Under the pieces are notes generated by a model. The model saw only the letters and a program-made list of their open reading frames with translations. It was not told the DNA's origin and did not search any database. Position numbers and translations under genes: made by a program. From contig NZ_CP162006.1 of assembly GCF_040822085.1 (NCBI RefSeq), positions 3,348,001 through 3,412,000 of the forward strand: DNA of 64,000 bases, given 5' to 3'. Positions 28,823-38,532 of the stretch are shown one piece after another (the first letter of the stretch is position 1; every line of letters starts with the position of its first letter). This DNA is from Rhodoferax sp. WC2427. Its GTDB lineage: Bacteria > Pseudomonadota > Gammaproteobacteria > Burkholderiales > Burkholderiaceae_C.

Positions 28823-30505
28823 ATGCCACTCGACCACACCGCCGCGCCGGCCAACAAAGCACCCGTCACCATTTTCGGCCCCGACTTTCCGTTTCCGTTC
28901 GACGACTGGATCGCCCACCCCGCCGGGCTAGGCAGCCTGCCCGCCCAGCACCATGGGGCCGAGGTGGCCATCGTCGGCGCGGGCATGGCCGGCATGGTGG
29001 CCGCCTATGAGCTGATGAAGCTGGGCTTCAAACCCGTGGTGTACGAGGCCTCCAAGATGGGCGGGCGCCTGCGCTCGCAGCCGTTCGAGGGCGGCCAGGG
29101 CGTGATCGCCGAGCTGGGCGGCATGCGCTTCCCGGTGTCCAGCACCGCGTTCTACCACTATGTCAACGCGTTGGGCCTGCAAAGCCAGCCTTTCCCCAAC
29201 CCGCTCACGCCCGCCAGCGGCAGCACCGTGGTCGATCTGGAAGGCCAGACCTACTACGCCGAAAAGCTCGCCGACCTGCCCCCCATGTTCAAAGAGGTGG
29301 CCGATGCCTGGGCCCGCGCGCTGGAAGACGGTGCCCAATTCGAGGCGGTGCAAGACGCCATCCGCAGCCGCGATGTGCCCGCGCTGAAGGCGCTGTGGAA
29401 CAAACTGGTCCCGCTGTGGGACGACCGCACCTTCTACGACTTTGTGGCCACCTCCAAGGCGTTTGCCGGGTTGTCGTTCCAGCACCGCGAAGTCTTCGGC
29501 CAGGTGGGCTTTGGCACCGGCGGCTGGGACTCGGACTTCCCCAACTCCATGCTGGAAATCTTGCGCGTGGTGATGACCAACTGCGACGACGAGCAGCGCC
29601 TGATTGTGGGCGGGGCCGACCAGGTGCCGCTGGGCCTGTGGCAGCACGCGCCCGCGCATTGCGTCCACTGGCCTGCAGGCACCACCCTGGCCAGCCTGCA
29701 CGGCGGCGCACCGCGCGCGGGCGTGGCGGCCATCCAGCGGCAAGACGATGACCAGATTGCCGTCACCGACCGCTGGGGCGACACGCGCAGCTATGCCGCC
29801 GTGCTCACCACCTGCCAAAGCTGGCTGTTAACCACCCAGATCGCCTGCGACGAATCGCTGTTTTCGCAAAAAATGTGGATGGCACTGGACCGCACCCGCT
29901 ACATGCAGTCCAGCAAAACCTTCGTCATGGTGGACCGCCCGTTCTGGAAAGACAAACACCCCCTCACCGGACGCGACACCCTGAGCATGACGCTGACCGA
30001 CCGCCTCACCCGCGGCACCTATCTGTTCGACAACGGCCCCGGCAAACCGGGCGTGATCTGCCTGTCGTACGCATGGATGGGCGACGCGCTGAAAATGCTG
30101 CCCCAGCCCCCCGAAAAGCGCGTCAAGCTGGCGCTGGATGCCTTGAAAAAAATCTACCCGCAGGTGGACATTGCCCGCCACATCATCGGCGACCCCATCA
30201 CCGTCTCGTGGGAGGCCGACCCGCACTTCCTGGGCGCGTTCAAGGGTGCGCTGCCCGGCCACTACCGCTACAACCAGCGCATGTTTGCCCACTTCATGCA
30301 AGACGACAAACCCGCCAGCGAACGCGGCATCTTCATCGCAGGCGACGACGTGTCCTGGACCCCCGCCTGGGTGGAGGGCGCGGTGCAGACATCGCTGAAC
30401 GCGGTGTGGGGCATCCTGCACCACTTCGGTGGCGCAACCCACGCCGAGAACCCCGGCCCCGGCGATGTGTTCAAAGAGATCGGCCCCATGGAGCTGCCGG
30501 AATGA
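28823..30505 (+). CDS. davB: L-lysine 2-monooxygenase (flavin monoamine oxidase family)
   Basis: FAD enzyme of 560 residues that oxidatively decarboxylates L-lysine to 5-aminovaleramide, the first step of the delta-aminovalerate route. The N-terminal dinucleotide fold is VAIVGAGMAGMVAAYELMK (about 48-66), followed by YEASKMGGRLRS and ELGGMRFP. The C-terminal FAD motif is GIFIAGDDVSWTPAWVEGAV. Length and many phrases agree closely with the Pseudomonas putida DavB sequence as I remember it. The amidase gene downstream overlaps by four bases, which supports the assignment over tryptophan monooxygenase or a general amino-acid oxidase. Confidence 0.9.
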   Translation: MPLDHTAAPANKAPVTIFGPDFPFPFDDWIAHPAGLGSLPAQHHGAEVAIVGAGMAGMVAAYELMKLGFKPVVYEASKMGGRLRSQPFEGGQGVIAELGGMRFPVSSTAFYHYVNALGLQSQPFPNPLTPASGSTVVDLEGQTYYAEKLADLPPMFKEVADAWARALEDGAQFEAVQDAIRSRDVPALKALWNKLVPLWDDRTFYDFVATSKAFAGLSFQHREVFGQVGFGTGGWDSDFPNSMLEILRVVMTNCDDEQRLIVGGADQVPLGLWQHAPAHCVHWPAGTTLASLHGGAPRAGVAAIQRQDDDQIAVTDRWGDTRSYAAVLTTCQSWLLTTQIACDESLFSQKMWMALDRTRYMQSSKTFVMVDRPFWKDKHPLTGRDTLSMTLTDRLTRGTYLFDNGPGKPGVICLSYAWMGDALKMLPQPPEKRVKLALDALKKIYPQVDIARHIIGDPITVSWEADPHFLGAFKGALPGHYRYNQRMFAHFMQDDKPASERGIFIAGDDVSWTPAWVEGAVQTSLNAVWGILHHFGGATHAENPGPGDVFKEIGPMELPE

Positions 30506-31314
30506 GCGACCTGCCGAACGATCTACGTTTGGCGCTGCTGCAGTGCCCGTCGCTGCCGCTGGACGTGCCCGCCAACCTGGCCCGGCTGGAGCGGTTCGCC
30601 GCCCAGGCCGCCGCTGCCGGGGCGCAGTTGCTGGTCACACCCGAGATGTTTTTGACCGGCTACAACATCGGCGGCCCCGCTGCCGCCGCACTGGCCGAGC
30701 CTTCTGACGGCCCGCGCGCCCAGGCCGTGGCGGCCATCGCCCGCCAGCACCAGATCGGCATCGTCTTCGGCCACCCCGAGCACAACGGTGGCGCGGTGTT
30801 TAACGCCGCCCAGTGCATCGATGCCCAAGGCTACACGCTGGGCCGCTACCGCAAGACCCAGCTCTTCGGCGACCTGGACCGCGGCATGTTCAGCCCCGGC
30901 CCCGGCGACGAGCCGCTGTTTGATTTGCACGGCTGGCGGCTCGGCCTGCTGGTCTGCTATGACGTGGAATTCCCCGAAAACACCCGCCGCCTGGCCCTAC
31001 AGGGTGCCGACCTGATCGTGGTGCCCACCGCCAACATGGAAGGCTTCGATTTCGTCGCCCAGCACCTGGTGCCCACGCGGGCCTACGAAAACCAGCTGTA
31101 CCTGGCCTATGCCAACTTCTGCGGCCCTGAGGGCGGTCTGGCCTACAACGGACTCAGCTGCGTGGCAGCACCGAACGGGGCGGGCCTGGTACAGGCCGGG
31201 CGCGGGGCCGAGTTGCTGCTGGCGGATGTGACGCGGGCCGGTTTGGCGGCGGGACGGGCCATGAATGGGCATCTGGCGCTGTGCCGGGCCCCGGGGCACA
31301 CGCTATCTAAATAA
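30502..31314 (+). CDS. davA: 5-aminopentanamidase (nitrilase-superfamily amidase)
   Basis: Carbon-nitrogen hydrolase of 270 residues that would convert 5-aminovaleramide to 5-aminovalerate. The Glu-Lys-Cys triad is visible: Glu48 (VTPEMF), Lys118 (YRKTQLFG) and Cys152 (LLVCYDVEFPE). The start codon overlaps the davB stop (ATGA), so translation is coupled. A longer frame upstream is a shadow of davB. The later pathway genes for 5-aminovalerate (transaminase, semialdehyde dehydrogenase) are not in this window. Other aliphatic amides cannot be excluded from sequence alone. Confidence 0.9.
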   Translation: MSDLPNDLRLALLQCPSLPLDVPANLARLERFAAQAAAAGAQLLVTPEMFLTGYNIGGPAAAALAEPSDGPRAQAVAAIARQHQIGIVFGHPEHNGGAVFNAAQCIDAQGYTLGRYRKTQLFGDLDRGMFSPGPGDEPLFDLHGWRLGLLVCYDVEFPENTRRLALQGADLIVVPTANMEGFDFVAQHLVPTRAYENQLYLAYANFCGPEGGLAYNGLSCVAAPNGAGLVQAGRGAELLLADVTRAGLAAGRAMNGHLALCRAPGHTLSK

Positions 31315-31360
31315 TAGCTTCTCATGCTTATAGAATAAGCGCTGGAGGCACTTTTTATCC
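31310..31360. repeat. palindromic intergenic repeat, copy 5
   Basis: Family member with GCTTAT (31326-31331) and ATAAGC (31335-31340) around a 3 nt loop, then GCACTTTTTATCC. It begins inside the last codons of davA and probably ends the davBA transcript. It is the left flank of the four-gene cluster; copy 6 is the right flank. The remaining gap up to 31526 holds an ATGAGCC/GGCTCAT dyad (31473-31479 and 31504-31510) and no other signal. Confidence 0.8.
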
Positions 31361-31526
31361 AAACTCTGGTCTGCGCCAGCTGGGTCCGCATTCGTCCACA
31401 AAACTAGGGACGTCTGCCCCGCCCCACCGCACCAGGCCAATTGACGCAGCCCCCAGCCCCGCCTAACCTCGCATGAGCCTGTAGAGCCAAAAACGCGCTT
31501 ACTGGCTCATCCGTGAAGGAAACCGC

Positions 31527-34500
31527 ATGGCTGGCACCGCTGACACCGTTTTTTTGCGCGCATTTTTGTGGCTGCAGGGCAGCGTGGCCGCACTGCAAAC
31601 CGACATCCAGCCGCCCGCGCTGGCCACGCCGCTGGCCGACGCGCTGCGCACCCGGCTCGGGCTGGCACTGGACCAGACCGCCGCCACCATCAACCCCGAC
31701 ACTTTCCACGCCAGCAATGCCGAGGCCCAGTCGCTGGCCACCGCGGCCATGGTGGTGGGCGAAACGCTGGCGGCGTTGAAAACCGTGGGCGAGCTGCTGG
31801 CCCACCTAGGCGACGGCGGCGTGGGGCTGGGGGATTTGTCCAAGGTCATCCAGCAGATCCACCGCATCACCTCGGCCAGCCCCGGCCAGCCCCCCAGCGC
31901 GTATGCGATTGCCAAGCTGCTGCTGATCGTCAGCGGCGATGCCGACCAGCCCGCCAGCGACCCGCCCGCCAAGCTGCTGGTCTACCGCCTGCTGGGCAAA
32001 ACTGCCGCCAACCCGCCCACCCCCGCCGCCTTTGCCGAAGCACAGATGACGCTGGGCCTGGTGGTGATGGCCATCGGCACCCTGCTGGACCGCGCCTTTG
32101 CCGCGCCCAACCTGGACGACGCCAAAGGCTGGCTGGTGCCCCGGGGTCCGGGCATCGACCTGCCGCCACTGGTGGCCAGCCGCGCCTTCCAGCTGGCCGG
32201 GGGCGCCAACGGCAGCCTGGACCTGCTGCTGGGCTACGACCTGCCCCAGCACCTGCTGTACGCCGAGCTCACCTCCACCCTGCGTGCCAGCCCCGGTGCC
32301 GGGCAGGACTTTGCGCTGGAGCTCAAGGCCGACGGCAAGGTCACGCTGCAGGTCGACCTGCCGGTGCTGACCAACCCGCTCCCCGCCCTGGCCGCGCCGG
32401 TACTCACCGGCACCTCGGCCATCGGCCTGCTGTTTAGCCGCAACCAGCCGCTGGTGCTGGGCAACGCGGCACAAACCCACTTCACCATCGGCAAGATGAG
32501 CGGCGGCTTCACCCTGGACAACCTGCAGCCCAAGGTGGAATTTGACCTGGCCGAGAGCGTGCTGTCGCTCAAGGTGGGCGACGACCCCTTCCTGGGCGCG
32601 GTGCTGGGCGAGTCTGTCGAGGTGGCGCTGACCTTCGGGCTGATTGCCGACATGGCGGGCGGCCTCCGGCTCAAGGACGGCACCGGCCTCAAGGCCACCA
32701 TCCCGCTGGAGCGCATCCCCAACAGCCCGGTACAGATCCCGTTCCTCAGTTTCGAGCTGAAGAAGGCAGACAACCTGGACAAAATCGAAGTCGAGCTGTC
32801 GGGCTCGTTCCAGGTGGAGATCGGACCGTTCGCGGGCTCCATCGACCGGCTGGGCACCCTGCTCCGGCTGGACGACCTGCTGGCCGGCACCACCGCGCCG
32901 CGCTTTGACCTGAAGCCCCCCTCGGGCGCGGGCCTGGCCATCGACGCGGGCATCGTCAAGGGCGGCGGCTTTTTGCTGTTCGACCCCGACCGGGGCGAGT
33001 ACGGCGGCATTCTGGACATCCGCATCGGCGTGATCGGGGTCAAGGCGATCGGCCTACTCAGCACCAAGAATCCCGGCGGCTGGTCGCTGCTGCTGATCAT
33101 CACCGCGCAGTTGCCGCCCATCCAGCTGGGTTTTGGCTTCACGCTCACCGGCATTGGCGGGCTGCTGGGCGTGCAGCACACGGTGAGTGTGGACACCTTG
33201 TCGCAGGGCCTGACCAGTGGCTCGCTGGACAGCTTTTTGTTTCCGCAAAACCCGGTGGCCAACGCGCCGCAGATCATCAACCAGCTGCGCACCATCTTCC
33301 CGTTCAAGGCCGGGGGCTTTGTCATCGGGCCGATGCTGGAGCTGGGCTGGGGCACGCCCAGCCTGGTAATCGCACGGGTGGGCGTGCTCATCGAAGCCAG
33401 CCAGATCGTGTTTGTGGGCCAGGTGATCGTGCAACTGCCGCCGCTGGTGGACAAGTCGCTGGCCATCCTGCGGCTGCAGGTGGACTTTGCGGGCGGCATT
33501 GTGTTCGACCCGCTGAAAATCTGGTTCGACGGCGTGCTGCGCGACTCGCGGGTGGTGTTCATCGCACTCACGGGGCAGTTTGCGTTCCGCGCCATTTTTG
33601 GCGACCGGCCCAGCTTTTTGATCAGTGCCGGCGGCTTCCACCCGCGCTTTACCGACCTGCCGCCCGGCCTGCCCAGCCCGTTCCAGCGCATCGGGGCGGA
33701 TTTGTCGATCGGCCCGGTGGGCATGCAGTTCCGAGGCTACTTTGCCGTGACCTCGGCCACGGTGCAAACCGGCTCGTCGATGCGCATCTGGGCCGACATC
33801 GGCATCGCCAGCATCGAAGGCGGGTTTGCGTTCGATGCCATCGTCTACATCGTGCCGCGCTTCCGCTTCGAGGTGGACCTGCACGTCTGGGCCAGCGTGG
33901 AGGTGTTTGACCTGGACTTTGCCAGCATCGACATCTACGGCCTGTTTGCCGGGCCGGGCCGCTGGCACATTGTGGGCCGGGCTGAAATCCACACGCCCTG
34001 GCCGCTGCCCGACTTCAGCTTCCATGTGGACGAGAGCTGGGGCGAAGACCGTGCCACCACGGTGCGCAAGCTGTCGCTGGCCACCGAGCTCAAGGCCGAG
34101 CTGCAAAAGCCCGGCAACTGGTCGGCCCAGTTGCCGCAAGAGGGCGATGCCTTTGCCAGCTTCGCCAAGCTGCCCGCCAGTGCCGGGATTCTGGCCCACC
34201 CCAACGCGGTGCTGCAGTTTGTGCAAAAACGCATGCCGCTGAACAAAAAGCTGGCCAAGCTGGGTACCGACGGCATCGAAGGCAGTGGCGACGCGCTGCA
34301 AATCAGCATCGGCGAGATCCGCTTCGGCGCAGAGACCACGCCGGTGGACAAAAAGCTCAACGACCAGTTCTCGGCCGCCCAGTTCCTGGAGCTGAGCGAG
34401 GACGAAACCTTCAGCCGCCCGTCGTTCGACAGTTTCGAGGCGGGCTTCCAGGTGGGCCAGCACAAGTACCAGTTTGGCCGCACCGCCAAGGACCTGTTCG

Positions 34501-34841
34501 ACTACGAAGAGGTCAACCTGTCCACACCCAAAACCGCCGCCAGCTCCCGCCTGGCGCTCGGTGCGCTGGTGGAAGTGGGGCATGCCCGCTGGGCCACCTC
34601 GCTGGGTGCGGCGGCGCGCTCGGAGCTGCGCCGCCCGGCCCGGCTGCAGCCCGCCACCGAGGTCAAGATCGCCGTCAACCCGGCCCCGCTGCACACCATA
34701 GACAGCGCCACCGGCACTTTGGCCAGCACACCGCTGGCTGGGGCCGCCGCGCAGTCGTACTGGGCCGCGCACGATTTGGTGGGGGCCAGCAGCAAGGCGC
34801 TGCAGATCGTCGAATCGTTTGAAACCGTACAGGCGTTTTAG
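31527..34841 (+). CDS. large DUF6603-like protein, first gene of an uncharacterised four-gene cluster
   Basis: 1104-residue protein of unknown function. The central half (about 330-870) is rich in Gly and alternating hydrophobic residues, with phrases such as LGFGFTLTGIGGLLGVQHTV and GGFHPRFTDLPPG that I associate with the DUF6603 family; the pattern predicts extended beta structure. The N-terminal 200 residues look helical. No signal peptide or clear transmembrane helix is seen. A good ribosome-binding site (GAAGGA) precedes the ATG. The stop is 9 bp from the next gene. I know of no characterised member. A structural or lipid-contacting role is only a guess from its beta-rich, hydrophobic pattern. 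Confidence 0.75.
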   Translation: MAGTADTVFLRAFLWLQGSVAALQTDIQPPALATPLADALRTRLGLALDQTAATINPDTFHASNAEAQSLATAAMVVGETLAALKTVGELLAHLGDGGVGLGDLSKVIQQIHRITSASPGQPPSAYAIAKLLLIVSGDADQPASDPPAKLLVYRLLGKTAANPPTPAAFAEAQMTLGLVVMAIGTLLDRAFAAPNLDDAKGWLVPRGPGIDLPPLVASRAFQLAGGANGSLDLLLGYDLPQHLLYAELTSTLRASPGAGQDFALELKADGKVTLQVDLPVLTNPLPALAAPVLTGTSAIGLLFSRNQPLVLGNAAQTHFTIGKMSGGFTLDNLQPKVEFDLAESVLSLKVGDDPFLGAVLGESVEVALTFGLIADMAGGLRLKDGTGLKATIPLERIPNSPVQIPFLSFELKKADNLDKIEVELSGSFQVEIGPFAGSIDRLGTLLRLDDLLAGTTAPRFDLKPPSGAGLAIDAGIVKGGGFLLFDPDRGEYGGILDIRIGVIGVKAIGLLSTKNPGGWSLLLIITAQLPPIQLGFGFTLTGIGGLLGVQHTVSVDTLSQGLTSGSLDSFLFPQNPVANAPQIINQLRTIFPFKAGGFVIGPMLELGWGTPSLVIARVGVLIEASQIVFVGQVIVQLPPLVDKSLAILRLQVDFAGGIVFDPLKIWFDGVLRDSRVVFIALTGQFAFRAIFGDRPSFLISAGGFHPRFTDLPPGLPSPFQRIGADLSIGPVGMQFRGYFAVTSATVQTGSSMRIWADIGIASIEGGFAFDAIVYIVPRFRFEVDLHVWASVEVFDLDFASIDIYGLFAGPGRWHIVGRAEIHTPWPLPDFSFHVDESWGEDRATTVRKLSLATELKAELQKPGNWSAQLPQEGDAFASFAKLPASAGILAHPNAVLQFVQKRMPLNKKLAKLGTDGIEGSGDALQISIGEIRFGAETTPVDKKLNDQFSAAQFLELSEDETFSRPSFDSFEAGFQVGQHKYQFGRTAKDLFDYEEVNLSTPKTAASSRLALGALVEVGHARWATSLGAAARSELRRPARLQPATEVKIAVNPAPLHTIDSATGTLASTPLAGAAAQSYWAAHDLVGASSKALQIVESFETVQAF

Positions 34842-34850
34842 GACATTCCC

Positions 34851-37800
34851 ATGGCCACCTCCACCCAAGTTGCCTACCAGTTCATGCCCTGGGTCCGCCG
34901 GGGTTTGAGTGTGGCGCTGACCGCCAGCGACACCCTGGGCGCAGGCCCGCTGCTTCCGGCGCGCGCCACCGCCCAGGTCAACGTAGGCCTGGCTGCGCCG
35001 CACGCGGGCACGCCCATCGACCCGCTGGCACTGCAACTGCACGGCCCCGGCGATGTGGTGGCCATCGACACCCGGCTGGTGCTGCGCACCGACCCCAAGC
35101 CGCACGCGCGCAACTTCGAGCCCAACTACCTGGCCATCGTGGACTTCGACCCGCCCGACTTCCCGTGGATGCTGACCCCCGCCCTGGCCCATGCCGACGA
35201 CCGCCTGCGCCCCTGGCTGGTGCTGCTGGTGCTGGAAAAATCCAAGGTGGGCACGCCCAAGATGCCGCCCCAGGGCCCGCTGCCCACAGTGCGCATTGCC
35301 GCCGCCGACGTGGCCACCGAGCTGCCGCCGCTGGGCGAATCCTGGTCCTGGGCGCACGCGCAGGTGGTCAGCCACAAGGACGACAAGCCCGGCATCCAGG
35401 CCGATCTGCAAGCCGACCCGACCCGCAACGCCTCGCGCCTGGTCAGCCCGCGCCGCCTGCTGCCGCTGACCGATTACGTGGCCTGCGTGGTGCCCGCGTT
35501 CGAGCCGGGGCGCTTGCGCGGCCTGGGCCAGGCCGAGGCCCAGCCCGCCGCCATGGCCACCCTGGGCCCGGCCTGGGACGTACAGCAACGCAAGGATGTG
35601 CTGCTGCCGGTGTACTACCACTGGGAGTTTTCCACCGGGCCGGGCGGCGACTTTGAATCGCTGGCGCGGCGGCTCAAGACACCCACCGCCTACGCGGGCA
35701 ACGCCGAGGTGGCCGCCCTGCTCAGCCGCGTGGGCACCGCACCGATGGGCGTGGACCCGGTGCTGACCGGCTTTGTGCAGGGTGCGGTGGCCACCATGGA
35801 AGGCGCGCTGGTGCCCATCCGCTACACCCCCGGTACGGCACCCGACCCGACGCAGGCCGACAGCCTGGCGCTGATCGTCAACACCCCGCAGGCCAACGTG
35901 GCCGACCCGGTGGCCGACGGCCCCACCAATGCCGCCGGGCGGCGCATCGAGGTCAAGCCGCAGATGGTCGGTGGCTGGCATGCCAAAAAGCACCAGGTGG
36001 CGGTGGACGAGGCCGCCACCCACTGGGTGGCCGGGCTGAACCTGAACCCGCGCTACCGCGGGGCCGCAGGCTATGGGGCCGAGGTGGTGCGGCAAAACCA
36101 GGAAATCTTCATGGACGCCGCCTGGGGCCAGATCGGCCGCATCCAGGAGGCCGAAATGCGCTTCAACCTGACCCGGCTGGCCATCGAGGCGCAGCGGGCC
36201 CTGAAGGCCAAGCATTTCGACACCCTGCCGCCCGAACGGTTGCTGCAGGTGATGGGGCCCGCGCTGGGCCGCATCGAGGCCCGGGCGGTCAACGGTACGG
36301 CCTACCGCATCGGCAGTGCGGCCGGTTCGGTGGCCGGGCAGATCGCCCGCAGCAGCCTGCCCGTCGCGCTGGCCGACACCACCATGCGCCGCGCCACCAC
36401 GCCCCAGCGGCGCAGCCTGCGCATGGCCGCACGGCTCAACGCCAACCTGCCCGCGCTGGCCGGGCAGACCCAACGCTACCTGGGGGCCATGGCTGCCGCC
36501 ACCCAGCGCAGCGCCGCCTTCACCGTGAACGCATTTTTGCCCGATGGCATCGTCAGCAGCAAGATGCTGGATGCCATGGATCTGGAGGGTGCCGCCGACC
36601 GCCTGCTGGACCTGCGCGGCCTGGGGCTGGGCCAGACCACGGTGGGCCAGGCACGGGCACTGCAGACCGCCGGCAAGGGGGCCGCCATGGCGCTGGCCAA
36701 ACGTGGCATGCCCGGGCTGCAGATCCGTGCGGGCCAGCACCTGGGCGTGTTCACCGACCTGCATGTGGAGCGCTTCAGCCAGTTGGCCAGCGCCATGCCC
36801 ACGGTGCAGTCCACCGACTGGGGCGTGGTGGCCAGCACCATCGAGTCGCTGGGCCACCGGGGGGTGGAGGGGGTGTTGGTCGAGGCGCGTGCCGCAGGCA
36901 ACAACCAGCAATCCAGCCTGCAGTTCAGCACCCTGAAGCTGGATGCCCGCAGCGGCAACCTGCGCCTGAACCGCGCCCTGGTGCGCGAGTTCGACAGCGC
37001 CCGCCGCGACACCACGCCCGCCGCCCGCAAGGGCGCGACAGCCCGCGCCTTGGCCGGTACCACCCTGGGCAGCCTGCGCATTGCCGACAGCCGCAAGTTC
37101 AGCACCGCGGGCGTGTTTGCCGCGCTGCCGATCAATGCGGTGCAATCGGTGGTGCTGGATGCCGAGAAGCCCCACTTCAGCGTCAACACCGGGTTCGAGA
37201 TCGTCGGTTCGCTGGCCGCCCCGCACGACCTGGCCGTGGCCACGCTGACCCTGCCACCCGCACTGCGCCAGCGCGCGGTGCTGAACCGCTATGCCGTCGC
37301 CACCCGCGGTAGCCAGCAGCTGTGGACCGACGGCTTCGCGCAAAGCCAGGTGCAGGTGCAAGCCGTGGATTTCAGCCTGGTGGCCGCCCGCAGCGCCATC
37401 ACCGTGGCCACCCAGCCCGACACCACGCTGCGCGCGCGGCTGGCCAGCACGGTGTCGGTGGCACACCTGGCTGCCACCGAGGGCAACGCCTTTGTGTCGG
37501 CCTATTTGTCCACCACCGATGCCTTCGCCCGCCAACGCTTCATGGTGCCCGCGCTGTTCGACCGGGTGATGGCCTGGCCCACGCTGCCAGAGCCGCTGTA
37601 CCAGCGCCTGTCTACCTGGAACAAAAACGCCTTTATGCCGGGGGTGGATGGCATTCCGCAAGACCTGGTGATGCTGGCCAAGGTAAACCAGCATTTCATC
37701 GACAGCTTCATGGCCGGGGCCAACTGCGAGATGAACCGCGAGCTGCTGTGGCGCGGCTTTCCCACCGACCTGCGCGGCACCCCGTTCCAGCGCTTCTGGG

Positions 37801-38510
37801 ACCGCAGCAGCATCGGCCCCGCGCCCACCTACACCTACACCCCGCTGGACGACATCCAGCCCCTCCACCAGTGGGGCGCGCAGCCACTGGGCCTGCGCAG
37901 CGACGCCATCAGCCCGTTCATCCGGCGCACCAACGGCGAGCGTATCAACCCGGTGGTGCTGCTGGTGCGCGGCCAGTTGCTGCGCCGCTACCCCAACACC
38001 GCTGTCTACGCCTGGAAGAAGACCCCGGGAGCCGACACCCTGCTGAAAGACGCGCAAGGCCTGCCGCCCGACGGCGCGCTGGCCACGCCACGCTTTAGCG
38101 GCACGATTGGCGACGACATCAGCTTCTTTGGCTTTGACATCGACGACGAAAAGGCCGCCGACTGGTGCTTTGTGCTGGAAGAGCAAATGACCGAGCCGCG
38201 CTTTGGCTTCGATGTGGATGAACCCGCCCCCGGCCAGGCCCGCACCGGCCCACCCCGGCGCAACGCCTTGCGCACCGCCATGGCCACGCCGCTGCACAGC
38301 CAGTACAACGCCTACAAGGCCTTGTCGTGGAGCAACCTGGCCGTGCCCCCCGGTGGCTTTGTCACGCTGGCCGGCCTGCGCCAGGCTCCGCCACCGGCAT
38401 TTGCGAGCTTCCCCATGCTGACGGCCCAGGCCAACGCCGCAGAAATCGCCCGCGCCCTGCTGCAACAACCGTTCCGCGCCTACTTTGTGGGCGCCGACCT
38501 AGTTACCTGA
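34851..38510 (+). CDS. uncharacterised 1219-residue protein, second gene of the cluster
   Basis: Unknown function. No signal peptide, membrane helix or nucleotide-binding motif is visible. The N-terminal third has an ordered domain (NYLAIVDFDPPDFPWMLTP, LRPWLVLLVLEK). The centre (about 440-640) is rich in Ala, Arg and Thr and may be helical. The C-terminal third is strongly conserved in character, with Trp- and Arg-rich phrases such as LLWRGFPTDLRGTPFQRFWD, SPFIRRTNGERINPVVLLVR and YPNTAVYAWKKTPG. It is 9 bp after the DUF6603-like gene and 22 bp before the next, so all are probably one transcript. A component of the same complex is the simplest reading. Confidence 0.7.
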   Translation: MATSTQVAYQFMPWVRRGLSVALTASDTLGAGPLLPARATAQVNVGLAAPHAGTPIDPLALQLHGPGDVVAIDTRLVLRTDPKPHARNFEPNYLAIVDFDPPDFPWMLTPALAHADDRLRPWLVLLVLEKSKVGTPKMPPQGPLPTVRIAAADVATELPPLGESWSWAHAQVVSHKDDKPGIQADLQADPTRNASRLVSPRRLLPLTDYVACVVPAFEPGRLRGLGQAEAQPAAMATLGPAWDVQQRKDVLLPVYYHWEFSTGPGGDFESLARRLKTPTAYAGNAEVAALLSRVGTAPMGVDPVLTGFVQGAVATMEGALVPIRYTPGTAPDPTQADSLALIVNTPQANVADPVADGPTNAAGRRIEVKPQMVGGWHAKKHQVAVDEAATHWVAGLNLNPRYRGAAGYGAEVVRQNQEIFMDAAWGQIGRIQEAEMRFNLTRLAIEAQRALKAKHFDTLPPERLLQVMGPALGRIEARAVNGTAYRIGSAAGSVAGQIARSSLPVALADTTMRRATTPQRRSLRMAARLNANLPALAGQTQRYLGAMAAATQRSAAFTVNAFLPDGIVSSKMLDAMDLEGAADRLLDLRGLGLGQTTVGQARALQTAGKGAAMALAKRGMPGLQIRAGQHLGVFTDLHVERFSQLASAMPTVQSTDWGVVASTIESLGHRGVEGVLVEARAAGNNQQSSLQFSTLKLDARSGNLRLNRALVREFDSARRDTTPAARKGATARALAGTTLGSLRIADSRKFSTAGVFAALPINAVQSVVLDAEKPHFSVNTGFEIVGSLAAPHDLAVATLTLPPALRQRAVLNRYAVATRGSQQLWTDGFAQSQVQVQAVDFSLVAARSAITVATQPDTTLRARLASTVSVAHLAATEGNAFVSAYLSTTDAFARQRFMVPALFDRVMAWPTLPEPLYQRLSTWNKNAFMPGVDGIPQDLVMLAKVNQHFIDSFMAGANCEMNRELLWRGFPTDLRGTPFQRFWDRSSIGPAPTYTYTPLDDIQPLHQWGAQPLGLRSDAISPFIRRTNGERINPVVLLVRGQLLRRYPNTAVYAWKKTPGADTLLKDAQGLPPDGALATPRFSGTIGDDISFFGFDIDDEKAADWCFVLEEQMTEPRFGFDVDEPAPGQARTGPPRRNALRTAMATPLHSQYNAYKALSWSNLAVPPGGFVTLAGLRQAPPPAFASFPMLTAQANAAEIARALLQQPFRAYFVGADLVT

Positions 38511-38532
38511 ATTCCCCGTTAAGGACGCCGCC

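Noticed and set aside
33054..38468. 1804-codon antisense reading frame across the giant-gene cluster
   Set aside because: High GC and codon bias keep the opposite strand open. The translation is low-complexity (His, Gly, Gln, Arg-rich) with no recognisable domain, and the plus-strand genes have good ribosome-binding sites and spacing.
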